From: Hedera helix
Taxonomy: Eukaryota; Streptophyta; Magnoliopsida; Apiales; Araliaceae
Direction: 5' to 3'
Assembly (NCBI GenBank): GCA_947179155.2
Contig: OX359265.1
Coordinates: forward strand, 4,759,501-4,823,500
Length of the DNA: 64,000 bases
Below, in pieces: positions 37,964 to 47,826 of the stretch (positions are counted from its first letter, which is position 1; each line of letters begins with the position of its first letter). The translations under genes were made by a program, and so were the position numbers. Below the pieces are notes generated by a model. The model was not told the DNA's origin and ran no database searches. It was given only the letters and a program-made list of their open reading frames with translations.

Positions 37964-38255
37964 GAGAATAACCTTACTGCGCGGATTACCACCTGTTTGG
38001 TGAATAACTCTTCGTATTCAATTCCTTATTAATTTGTGGAAATAATCTGACTACGCGGACTGCCGCATGTTTGGTGAATAACCTTTCGCATTCATTCCTT
38101 ATTAATTTGTGGGAATAACCTGACTACGCGGACTACCGCATGTTTGGTGAATAACCTTTCGTATTCAGTCCTTATTAATCTCTGAGAATAACCTGACTAC
38201 GCGGACTACCGCATGTTTGGTGAATTACTCTTCGTATTCATTTCTTATTGTCTTT
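37964..38255. repeat. 73-bp tandem repeat, four copies, in element A
   Basis: Units start at about 37964, 38038, 38111 and 38184 with 'gaataacctgactacgcgga', followed by 'ccgcatgtttggtgaataac' and 'cttattaat'. The first unit is the most diverged. Confidence 0.9.
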
Positions 38256-38659
38256 TGTTGGTAAAGTTTCCTGAAATAATTATATACTCTTTAATAGTTT
38301 GCGCTTCATATAATATCATTTCAATTGAACCTTCCTATTTTTCTAAACATTTCTATTGAACTGTAACTGTTATTCTGAACTGTGGATTTTGAATTTCACT
38401 CCACATCATGTTGACAATTTGAACATTATTTGAATCTGCACAAAGTAAACTTTTGATACTTATTGTTTATCCTGTTTCTTCTGTTCATCATTTCTATCAC
38501 TGTTATTTGTACTAATCATCAAAAATCAAGTTGTTGTGAATATCTGTGGCCGGGGGCACAGATGTGATATAATTGTTGAACAGATGATAGGTTAAAGACG
38601 ATATAATAGGTTAAAAGCGATACATCTGTTCAGTGTCTTTTATGACACGTGGTGAAAGT

Positions 38660-38860
38660 TCTATTTGGCCCATAATGCAAAGATGAACTGTTGTTTGGTA
38701 TGATTATGACCAAAGGCTGAATACTTGTGTAATCATGATCGTTGGTGTTATATTGAATATCTTTGGCCCGTAGTGCAAAGATGAACTGTTGATTTGCATG
38801 ATTATGACCAGGAACTGTGAGTTTGTATTCTCATGCTCAGTGGTGTTTCAGATGATAAAA
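38660..38860. repeat. ~110-bp direct repeat in element A
   Basis: The stretch 'tttggcccRtaRtgcaaagatgaactgttg..ttgRtatgattatgacca' is present twice, near 38665 and 38763. Confidence 0.75.
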
Positions 38861-39365
38861 GTTGATGATGTTTTTTCTAAAAAGAGAAGCGAGTAGACAC
38901 TATAGTCTCCATTATTCTTCTAATAGATTGCTCATTCCGCTGCTATTATTGATCTGAACGTTGTTCAAGAATTTAACTACAGTTTTTGATATAAACCTTG
39001 TAGTCTATTATATTCTATCAAGAACTCAACCGTTGAAGGCTAATAATAATTTATTCGTCATTATCTTAGTCATTATATTCTTTACTGTGCTATTTAAACT
39101 CACCATTTCTTTTTGTTCCATTGTTTTTCTACAGGAGATGAGAACGTAGCTGGGTTTAGCCGGGGGATGGAGTGAGAGTTCGAGGGATAGCTATCGTAGT
39201 CTTCACGTGTTGTAAAATAGTGTGACAATAATAGTGAAGACTTAGTTGTGTATTATTATACACTATATTGTTAAAAGGTATACTACCTTGTAATAATTTT
39301 GTTGTAGTCTTTTGACAAATCAAGTTTGGGCTGTATGGACTCGGATTTGGGGGTGTCACATCACT

Positions 39366-39794
39366 GCCTTCATAACCAAGCTTCTTCAGTACTCTTTTCA
39401 TCCATACTGCTTGGCATGTGCACATTGCAGCTGCTACGAATTCAACTTCAGTAGTACTAAGTGTGACAATAGGCTGCTTTCGTGAAGACCAAGCTACCGC
39501 TGCGGAGTTCAAGATAAAAACATACCCTGACGTGCTTTTCTTATCTTCCACAAAACCAGCATAGTCACTATCGGTGAAACCAATTAATTCCTTATTCCCT
39601 CCCTTCTTGTACAGAACCCCAAAGCTAGCAGTTCCTTGTAGATAACGCAACACCCTCTTGGCTGCTATAAGATGAAGCTCTATTGGTTTTAACACGTACC
39701 TGCTAATTACATTAACAACATACATAATATCCAGTCTTGTAGTAGTAAGATACATCATACTTCCCACTAACTGTCTATAAAATGAGCCATCCAC
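39366..39794 (-). pseudogene. Copia RNase H, N-terminal part
   Basis: Encodes the end of the reverse transcriptase connection and the RNase H start: YRQLVGSMMYL, then TGY-like FTDSDYAG and STSGYVF, through KKLGYEGS. It ends at the insertion site of element A. Confidence 0.9.
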
Positions 39795-39839
39795 CTCTAT
39801 ACCACTATCATCTTTGGAGACTTTGAACCCTGGAATGAT

Positions 39840-40160
39840 CTACACCGAGTTGTTGCGTTCCATTCCAAATCTCCTTAAAACTTCCAGCACATACTTCTTT
39901 TGACTTATAAAAATTCCCTCATTAAACTGCATCACTTCAATGCCGAGGAAATATTTCATTTTGCCCAAGTCCGACATATTAAACTCCCTTTTCATCGAAT
40001 TCTTAAATTCACACATCATAGCATCATCGTCTCCAGTATAAATCAAATCATCAACATACAAGCTAATAATCAAGCGTTTACCTTGTTTGTTGACTTTGGT
40101 AAAGAGGGTCTGCTCACTTTCACTCTTCTCAAAGCCTTCTTTGATGAAATATGATTCAAT
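39840..40160 (-). pseudogene. Copia reverse transcriptase, C-terminal part (YVDD)
   Basis: The catalytic motif SLYVDDLIYTG, with LGKMKYFLGIEV after it, is present. A frame change lies between this part and the upstream half at 40161-40724, and another separates it from the RNase H part. Confidence 0.9.
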
Positions 40161-40724
40161 TCAACTGAACCATGCGCTTGGTGCTTGTTTGAGCCCATAC
40201 AAGGCTTTGTTGAGTTTGTACACTTTGTGTGCTTCATTCTTCACATCATATCCCCTTGGTTGTTCAACGTAGACGTCTTCAGTTAGTTCTCCATGGAGAA
40301 AGGCTGATTTGACATCAAACTGAAACACATTCCAACTCCTTTGCACTGCAATAGCAAGAATCATTCGAACTGTGTCCATACGAGCTACTGGAGCATATAC
40401 TTCTTCATAATCAACCCCGTGCTCTTGTGCATAACCTTTTGCTACCAAACGCGCTTTATACTTCTCCACTTTTCCAAGCTCATTTAGTTTAGTTTTGTAT
40501 ACCCATTTGACTCCAATCTTTTTAGCTCTTTTTCGCAAATCAATTAAAAACCATGTCTCATTATTCTTGATAGACTTTATCTCAGAGTCCATTGCATGTC
40601 TCCACTTCTCATCTCTTACTGCTTCCTTATGTGTTGGCTCTACTATCCTCATCGGAGAAACCTTCACCGGAGAAATAATCTCCCATCCACACAGGTGCTT
40701 TTCTAATTCTAGTTTCTCTTGCAT
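40161..40724 (-). pseudogene. Copia reverse transcriptase, N-terminal part
   Basis: Contains NETWFLIDLRK, VKWVYKTKLNELG, KARLVAKGYAQ, FDVKSAFLHGEL and ALYGLKQAP, all hallmark motifs of the copia reverse transcriptase (RVT_2). Confidence 0.92.
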
Positions 40725-41445
40725 TTGAAGGCTTGGTAGCTTCTATGCTTTCAGGTTTAGGACTTGGCATCACTTCCTCACCATTTTCTACTACATTTTC
40801 ACCCTCTTCAATTTTAGATTCACTATGCTCCCCTTCTTCTCCCCATTCCAAGTCCAACTTGATTTGTTCTTCATAACTCTTATCCCAGTTCCATTTCTTG
40901 TCTTCCTTGAAGTCAACATCTCGGCTAATCACAATTTTCTTTGTCATTGGATCGTAAAGTCTGTATCCCTTTGACTCTTCACTAATTCCAAAGATAACGC
41001 AGCTACGACTTTTATCTTCAAGCTTTGTCCTTCGGGCATCAGGAATATGAACGTGTGCAATGCTGCCACAAACTCCAAAGTGTTCAACAAAAGGCTTCAC
41101 TCCGCTCCAAGCTTCCTCCGGAGTCACATCTTTGACTGACGACGTAGGACATCTATTCAGCACATAATAGGTCCAGTTTACTGCCTCAGGCCAAAAGGTT
41201 CTTGGAACACCTTCCTCATACAGTAAGCTTCTCACCATGTTCATCACAGTCCTGTTCTTCCTCTCGGTAACACCGTTCTGTTGTGGTGTATAAGCAGTAG
41301 TCAGCTGTCTCTTTATCCCATTCTTCCCATAAAATTCATTGAATTCATTTAACGTGAACTCACCACCGCGGTTTATCCTTAAACATTTGATAGACAAACC
41401 AATCTCCTTTTTAACACAACTTTTGAATAGTTTAAAAGAAGCCAA
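40627..41445 (-). pseudogene. Copia integrase core, second half, with linker
   Basis: Encodes the stretch LRINRGGEF, TAYTPQQNGVTERKN, FWPEAVNWTYYVLNR and the acidic linker to reverse transcriptase. The usual catalytic Asp of 'DRGGEF' is Asn here, whereas the catalytic Glu in the NGVTERKN block is kept. The C-terminal end overlaps the reverse transcriptase frame. Confidence 0.9.
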
Positions 41446-41475
41446 AGCATTTGCCTTATTAATAAGAAAGTTAAC

Positions 41476-41880
41476 TCAAGCCTTCCTACTGAAATCATCG
41501 ATAAAGCAAATTAGGTACCTCTTGTGGCTATTAGACGTGAGACAGATTGGACCACAAATGTCAATGTGAACTAGCTCTAACTTTTGTGTTGCTCTCCATG
41601 TACTTTTCTTTGGAATAAAATCTCGATGTTGCTTTCCTTTTAAGCAATCACCACACACTGTATTAGACTCAGAGAAACTCGGCAAGCCCCTCACCATTCC
41701 TTTGAGTTGCAAAGTCTTGAGTCCTTTATAACTGAGATGACCATATCTACGGTGCCAGAGGTAAGCTAGATCTTGAGTGGTTGCTTGTAGACATACTTCT
41801 TTGGTCTCCTTCTTGATAGGTTGAGTGTTGGACAACAAAACAAACATCTTGTTAGTTGTCATTTTAGTTTGAATAATCAA
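41476..41880 (-). pseudogene. Copia GAG-pre-integrase and integrase N-terminus
   Basis: The HHCC-like zinc region (HRRYGHLSYKGL... VCGDCLKGKQ) is followed by the first catalytic Asp block, VHIDICGP, and FIDDFSRK. A frame break separates it from 41445. Confidence 0.9.
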
Positions 41881-41930
41881 ACCCCTTGAAGGATGGTAGA
41901 TTCTACACTGATTTTACTGAATTTGGATAG

Positions 41931-42619
41931 CTAACCCTTTTCCTGTAGCTGACCGATGCTAAGGAGGTGATTCCTCAACTCCGGCACATAAAACACCCCT
42001 GTTACTAGGTGGTTAACACCTTCCAATGACAGTCTCACACTCCCATTTCCAACAATGATCATCCTTGTGTGATTGCCTAGTTTAACTATCTGCTCGAACC
42101 CCTTATCTAGCTCACAGAACAGAGATCGATCACCACACATGTGGTTGCTATAACTTGAATCGAGAAACCATACATCATCTTGATTCACTCCTTGTGACTC
42201 AACATGGGCCATAAAAAGCATCTCTTCAGATTCATCCAGCTCTGCATAGTTTGCCTGTTTTCCAAAACTTGGACATTTATATTTATAGTGTCTGAGTTGA
42301 TGGCAATTGTAGCATTCAATGGTTGCCATGTTGCAGGTTTGACGACCCCTACCTCTGCCTCTTCCTTCTTTGAAGGCTGTTTTCCCACGTCCTCTTCCAC
42401 TATAACCTTCATCATGTGTCACTTTAAGTACCTGCTCTACAGCACTGCTTCGATTGAATTTATGTTCATGTACAACGAGGGAACTTTGCAGCTCATCAAT
42501 TGATAGAGACTCGATATCCTTAAATTCTTCGATTGAGACAACAACATAGTTAAATTTTTCTGTCAAAGTTCTAAGGATCTTCTCCACAATTGTCACATCT
42601 CTCATCTGCTCACCATTGC
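41931..42619 (-). pseudogene. Copia gag C-terminus and protease
   Basis: Encodes the gag part NGEQMRDVTIVEKILRTL, an RGRG-rich linker, a CCHC zinc knuckle (CYNCHQLRHYKYKC) and the protease site WFLDSSYSNHMCG, in which the usual Asp-Ser-Gly is Asp-Ser-Ser. The open frame runs upstream into the inserted 208-bp LTR-like element. Confidence 0.9.
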
Positions 42620-42827
42620 TGTAACACATTAGTCCCACATCAGTTAATGTGGGATATTTGGATGTGTTTATAAGGACCCAAGTTGCTATCATTAATACCT
42701 TCAGTCATGACCTTTTGGGTGAGCCTGTGGGGCTAAGATGACCCAAGAAGATATTATTGAGACAACTCATTGGACCTTATTCTGCTGTGATTTGATTCGG
42801 ACTCGGGATTTGACCCGGGTCGTTATA
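42620..42827. mobile_element. TRIM-like solo LTR in copia gag (208 bp), TSD ATTGC
   Basis: Begins TGTAACACATTAGTCCCACA and ends GACCCGGGTCGTTATA, flanked by ATTGC (42615-42619 and 42828-42832). Removing it rejoins the gag frame around 'IANK...NGEQMRD'. It contains 'agtcccacatcagttaatgt', a phrase I know from short plant LTR (TRIM-like) elements. The same insertion is in copy 2 at 45504-45713. Confidence 0.8.
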
Positions 42828-42832
42828 ATTGC

Positions 42833-43275
42833 TCTTAATCTTGTTGGCAATTGTCATGACTCGAGCAAAGTAATCGGTGATGGTTTCCCCTATTTTCATC
42901 TCCAGAATCTCGAAATCCCTCCTCAAAGCTTGAAGAATAGATCGCTTAACCCTAGCGTTACCCTTGAACTTTTTTTTCCATATAATCCCAAATTTGTTTC
43001 GAGGTGCGCTTCTCCAAGACCTGCTCAAGAATTACCCTATCAATAGCCTAGAATAGATAATTCTTTACTTTGAGATCGTTAACCTTAGCACCCTCCAACT
43101 GCGTCCGATACGCATCCGTCAACTCTGTTCCTTCTTTTGGTTCTTCAAAACCATTCTCAACAAGATTTCAAAGACTCTTCAATTGCAAGAAATTTTTCAT
43201 CAACATGCTCCAATGATCATAATGACCATTGAAGCGTGGGATGATAGATTGCAGGAAGTCTTTTTCTTCACTCAT
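42833..43275 (-). pseudogene. Copia gag, N-terminal part
   Basis: The probable gag start is the ATG at 43273-43275 (minus strand), 62 bases inside the 5' LTR. It encodes a UBN2-type gag with WRSAPRNKFGIIWKKKFKG and VMTIANKI. At least one in-frame stop interrupts it near 43180. Confidence 0.85.
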
Positions 43276-43322
43276 TCTTTTCTCTCACATTTTGTGTTTT
43301 AAGCCACTCAAAGCTGTAGTTG

Positions 43323-43334
43323 GCTCTGATACCA
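43323..43334 (-). other. Copia primer-binding site (tRNA-iMet)
   Basis: On the minus strand TGGTATCAGAGC, the standard sequence complementary to the 3' end of initiator methionine tRNA, lies 3 bases inside the 5' LTR. Confidence 0.95.
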
Positions 43335-43337
43335 GAA

Positions 43338-43564
43338 TGTTAGATCTCAAGAACTGAAAAACAAATAGTACAAAGAACAATATGAGAATTACCTACAATA
43401 GTTACTTAAGAAACATAAGTGGCTATAAATAGCCTTACAATAGGAAACAATAACACCCACGTTCAGGCTAGAAACGTGGTAACAAATTGGACTAAATCAA
43501 AAACAACAACAGTCTCATAAAGACTAGGATATTTATTAACAAAATAATAAACTAAATCCTAACA
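43338..43564 (-). repeat. Copia 5' LTR
   Basis: 227 bp, TGTTAGATC...CCTAACA in plus orientation, with a palindromic GGCTATAAATAGCC that could serve as the TATA box. A duplicate lies at 46224-46450. Confidence 0.93.
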
Positions 43565-43569
43565 GTCTT

Positions 43570-43586
43570 AAATTCATCGTTATAAT

Positions 43587-43632
<46 letters not shown>

Positions 43633-44215
43633 GTCATTCCTGACGACAGGTCCGCTAGCTATTGACCTGTCCGTCAAGAATGACCATTTAAAAACATATA
43701 CATTTTAAATTTTTCAAAATCCCCTATTTATTTTATGGATTTTCTTAATGTGTGCCCTTAGGGCACACATTAAGCGCGAAAAACAATGTATAATATTATT
43801 TGTTTATGTAGGCGCACTGAATTCAATGTATAAAAAAATAATATACTAGTAGACCCCATGTATTGAATTCAGTGCAACTATATAAAGAAATAATTTTTAG
43901 CGGGTCCCATCTCTTATTTTCCGCGCCTAGTGTGTGCCCTTAGGGCACACATTAAGCGGACCCTTATTTTATATATACCATCAACCAACCAATACATATC
44001 AATAACCTCAACAATAACAACAGGGGCGACGGCTAGAGAGACTATCAGAGGGAGCTTCACGTTGGGCAATAGAAAGGAGAAAAGAAAACTCAGGAGGGAA
44101 AAAGAAATGAAGAAAAAAATAATGAAAGTGTCGTCGCTTGGGTTAGAAACTATTTAAAACTCGTTATTGACGGCATAGCTATCGAGAATGAGTTTTAATT
44201 TTAAATTTTAGTTTA
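43570..44215. mobile_element. CACTA-like DNA right of the copia insertion
   Basis: After the right TSD the sequence continues with (TA)n and a hairpin, GTCATTCCTGACGACAGGTC...GACCTGTCCGTCAAGAATGA (43637-43684), followed by 'ttgacggcatagctatcgag', the same character as 31854-32103. I take it as the continuation of the CACTA-type element, with no terminus identified. Confidence 0.5.
43737..43963. mobile_element. MULE-type MITE, copy 3 of hairpin-ended family (227 bp)
   Basis: Inverted ends GGATTTTCTTAATGTGTGCC and, from the right on the other strand, GGGTCCGCTTAATGTGTGCC. Each is followed by the mirror sequence GGGCACACATTAA, so each end can fold on its own. A perfect 9-bp TSD TTATTTTAT lies at 43728-43736 and 43964-43972. 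The empty site, with a single TTATTTTAT, is at 46616-46624 in copy 2 of the tandem duplication. Confidence 0.94.
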
Positions 44216-45162
44216 TTATTATTTTTGTTTCATAATAAATATTTTAATTTGATTCCAATGGTCAAATCAATCATTTTTAAAATAAATAATTAAAAATATT
44301 TATATATAATTTTTAAATTACGAAACTTTATATTAATAGTACATTCTTCGAAATTTATTATAATCACATAATATCTCAACGTATATCTTGAATATTTTTA
44401 ATTTTTTATTAATTTTAAAAATTATTAATTTGACTATAAAAATTAAACTATAACATTTATTATGAGATGAAATGAGTATATAATAGTCTGTGTCGCCAAC
44501 AAGAGTCTCTCGTGTCCATGTCCTATAATCTAAAATCTTTATTATTGAAAAGAAAATTAAATTTACGAAGATGGGGCAACAACATATGCAGGAGAATTAT
44601 GCTCAAATAATATTAAACTTTAAGAGGTGGATATACATATTTTAAGTTAATATGTCACATATCCAATCCTAAGTGGTCTGGACCATAATTTTAAGTATGA
44701 ACGTGGAATCTTAATCAAGCGACGATGGATTCCCATTAGTGACTGTCATGGCAAATTATTTTTATTTTTCCCATTTATGAAGTTGAAACGTTATTCCCGC
44801 ACAAGGAATTTGCTGAAATACTTTCTCCTTTCACATATAGATCTCATTTGTAAAACTTTAAAATATAATGGTTTAAATATACTTTAAATTTTCAATTTTT
44901 TTTTATTTTTTTACGATTAAAACTCAAATATTTCAATTTTAAGACATTGAAATGTCTTTAGATTTCTATAAACTAAACATTTTGACAACTGAGTAGTTAT
45001 AATTGATTCGAATGAAAATATTTTAAGTAATTTTACTCCAAAATATCTTTGAAACACATGATTAATGTGCGCTGAAGAAAAAAATATAAAAAGTTGAAGT
45101 CAATATAAAGACTTAAGTCCTCACATAAAAAAAATTTATTTGGATGCGTAGAAAATAAATTC
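44216..45162. other. AT-rich DNA within duplication II copy 1
   Basis: No gene. The paralogous stretch in copy 2 (about 46860-47826) carries only the short frame 47328-47537, which is not preserved in copy 1 (stop or frame change) and looks like chance. 45157-45162 is 6 bp of filler at the junction. Confidence 0.6.
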
Positions 45163-46479
45163 ATATTTATAGTGTCTGAGTTGATGGCAATTGTAGCATT
45201 CAATGGTTGCCATGTTGCAGGTTTGACGACCCCTACCTCTGTCTCTTCCTTCTCTGAAGGCTGTTTTCCCACGTCCTCTTCCACTATAACCTTCATCATG
45301 TGTCACTTTAAGTGCCTGCTCTACAGCACTGCTTCGATTGAATTTATGTTCATGTACAACGAGGGAACTCTGCAGCTCATCAATTGATAGAGAGTCGATA
45401 TCCTTAGATTCTTCGATTGAGACAACAACATAGTTAAATTTTTCTGTCAAAGTTCTAAGGATCTTCTCCACAATTGTCACATCTCTCATCTGTTCACTAT
45501 TGCTGTAACACCCCAGTCCCACATCAGTTAATGTGAGATATTTGGATGTGTTTATAAGGACCCAAGTTGTTATCATTAATACCTTCAGTCATGACCTTTT
45601 GGGTGAGCCTGTGGTGGGCTAAGATGACCCAAGAAGATATTATTGAGACAACTCATTGGGCCTTATTCTGCTGTGATTTGATTCGGACTCGGGATTTGAC
45701 CCGGGTCATTATAATTGCTCTTAATCTTGTTGGCAATTGTCATGACTCGAGCAAAGTAATCGGTGATGGTTTCCCCTATTTTCATCTCCAGAATCTCGAA
45801 ATCCCTCCTCAAAGCTTGAAGAATAGATCGATTAACCCTAGCGTTACCCTTGAACTTTTTTTTCCATATAATCCCAAATTTGTTTCGAGGTGCGCTTCTC
45901 CACGATCTGCTCAAGAATTACCCTATCAATAGACTAGAATAGATAATTCTTTACTTTGAGATCGTTAACCTTAGCACCCTCCAACTGCGTTCGCTACGCA
46001 TCCGTCAACTCTGTTCCTTCTTTTGGTTCTTCAAAACCATTCTCAACAAGATTTCAAAGACTCTTCGATTGCAAGAAATTTTCCATCAACATGCTCCAAT
46101 GATCATAATGACCATTGAAGCGTGGGATGATAGATTGCAGGAAGTCTTTCTTTTCACTCATTCTTTTCTCTCACATTTTGTGTTTTAAGCCACTCAAAGC
46201 TGTAGTTGGCTCTGATACCAGAATGTTAGATCTCAAGAACTGAAAAACAAATAGTACAAAGAACAATATGAGAATTACCTACAATAGTTACTTAAGAAAC
46301 ATAAGTGGCTATAAATAGCCTTAAAATAGGAAACAATAACACCCACGTTCATGCTAGAAACGTGGTAACAAACTGGACTAAATCAAAAACAACAACAGTC
46401 TCCTAAAGACTAGGACATTTATTAACAAAATAACAAACTAAATCCTAACAGTCTTAAATCCGTCATTATAATTTTTTTA

Positions 46480-46520
<41 letters not shown>

Positions 46521-47826
46521 GTCATTCCTGACGACAGGTCCGCTAGCTATTGACCTGTCCGTCAAGAATGACCATTTAAAAACATATACATTTTTAATTT
46601 TTCAAAATCCCCTATTTATTTTATATATACCATCAACCAACCAATACATATCAATAACCTCAACAATAACAACAGGGGCGACGGCTAGAGAGACTATCAC
46701 AGGGAGCTTCACGTTGGGCAATAGAAAGGAGAAAAGAAAACTCAGGAGGGAAAAAGAAATGAAGAAAAAAAAAATGAAAGTGTCATCGCTTGGGTTAGAA
46801 ACTATTTAAAACTCGTTATTGACGGCATAGCTATCGAGAATGAGTTTTAATTTTAAATTTTAGTTTATTATTATTTTTGTTTCATAATAAATGTTTTAAT
46901 TTGATTCTAATGGTCAAATCAATCATTTTTAAAATAAATAATTAAAAATATTTATATAGAATTTTTAAATTACGAAACTTTATATTAATAGTACATTCTT
47001 CGAAATTTATTATAATCATAATATCTCAACGTATATTTTGAATATTTTTAAAATTTTATTAATTTTAAAAATTATTAATTTGACTATAAAAATTAAACTA
47101 TAATATTTATTATGAGATGAAATGAGTATATAATAGTCTGTGTCGCCAACAAGAGTCTCTCGTGTCCATGTCCTATAATCTAAAATCTTTATTATTGAAA
47201 AGAAAATTAAATTTACGAAGATGGGGCAACAACATATGCAGGAGAATTATGCTCAAATAATATTAAACTTTAAGAGGTGGATATACATATTTTAAGTTAA
47301 TATGTCACATATCCAATCCTAAGTGGTGTGGACCATAATTTTAAGTATGAACGTGGAATCTTAATCAAGCGACGATGGATTCCCATTAGTGACTGTCATG
47401 GCAAATTATTTTTATTTTTCCCATTTATGAAGTTGAAACGTTATTCCCGCACAAGGAATTTGCTGAAATACTTTCTCCTTTCACATATAGATCTCATTTG
47501 TAAAACTTTAAAATATAATGGTTTAAATATACTTTAAATTTTCAATTTATTTTTTATTTTTTTACGATTAAAACTCAAATATTTTAATTTTAAGACATTG
47601 GAATGTCTTTAGATTTCTATAAACTAAACATTTTGACAACTGAGTAGTAATAATTGATTCAAATGAAAATATTTTAAGTAATTTTACTCTAAAATATCTT
47701 TGAAAGTATAAAATAAAATATAAACACATGATTAATGTGCGCTGAAGAAAAAAATATAAAAAGTTGAAGTCAATATAAAGACTTAAGTCCTCACATAAAA
47801 AATATATATTTGGATGCGTAGAAAAT
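45163..47826. repeat. Tandem duplication II, copy 2 (2664 bp)
   Basis: Repeats copy 1: gag C-terminal fragment (45163-45503), TRIM-like LTR (45504-45713), gag N-terminal fragment (45719-46157), 5' LTR (46224-46450), CACTA-like hairpin (about 46518-46568) and AT-rich DNA to 'gcgtagaaaat'. Unique sequence follows. The copia fragment here has no 3' part and no 3' LTR, which is explained by duplication and not by a second insertion. Confidence 0.93.
46224..46450 (-). repeat. Duplicated copia 5' LTR
   Basis: Same 227-bp LTR as 43338-43564 with few differences and the same flanks (primer-binding site on the left, 'gtctta' on the right). An orphan LTR created by the tandem duplication. Confidence 0.92.

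Larger units (their letters stand above)
32617..39360 (+). mobile_element. LTR-like element A in copia pol (2.8 kb plus nested B), TSD TCACT
   Basis: Begins TGTAAGATCTCGAATTTTAT and ends GGGTGTCACA, flanked by the perfect 5-bp repeat TCACT (32612-32616 and 39361-39365). It interrupts copia RNase H. Without the nested element B its length is about 2.83 kb. There is no internal coding region, primer-binding site or second copy of its ends, so a long solo LTR is the best reading; TGTAA...TCACA ends and a promoter-like TATAAATA on the plus strand support that. The ends resemble those of element B, so the two appear related. A Gypsy-type origin is an inference. Confidence 0.8.
32104..43564 (-). 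mobile_element. Ty1/copia retrotransposon, minus strand, with nested insertions
   Basis: The element has LTRs at 32104-32328 and 43338-43564, an initiator-Met tRNA primer-binding site at the 5' LTR edge, a polypurine tract at the 3' LTR edge, and gag, protease, integrase, reverse transcriptase and RNase H in that order, as in Ty1/copia. The flanks are GTCTT (32099-32103 and 43565-43569). The total is 11.46 kb, but removing the nested elements with one TSD copy each leaves about 4.5 kb, a normal copia length. Reading frames are broken at several points and one catalytic residue is changed, so it is dead. The two LTRs differ at roughly 15-20 positions by eye, so the insertion is not recent. Confidence 0.93.
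42279..45156. repeat. Tandem duplication II, copy 1 (2878 bp)
   Basis: Covers part of copia gag, the 5' LTR, the CACTA-like DNA to its right and about 900 bp of AT-rich DNA, ending 'tttggatgcgtagaaaat'. The next base-pairs (45163 on) repeat the start, 'atatttatagtgtctgag'. Copy 1 differs from copy 2 chiefly by the MITE at 43737-43963 plus its TSD, and by lacking about 18 bp near 45053. Confidence 0.93.

Noticed and set aside
37964..38255. CRISPR-like array
   Set aside because: The repeats are contiguous 73-bp units without unique spacers, in plant DNA within an LTR-like element.
45136..46450. A second copia insertion
   Set aside because: The LTR, gag and flanking DNA are collinear with 42279-43570 including the flanks, so this is a tandem duplication and not a new insertion.
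47328..47537. 69-codon frame in duplication II copy 2
   Set aside because: Not maintained in the almost identical copy 1 sequence; probably chance.
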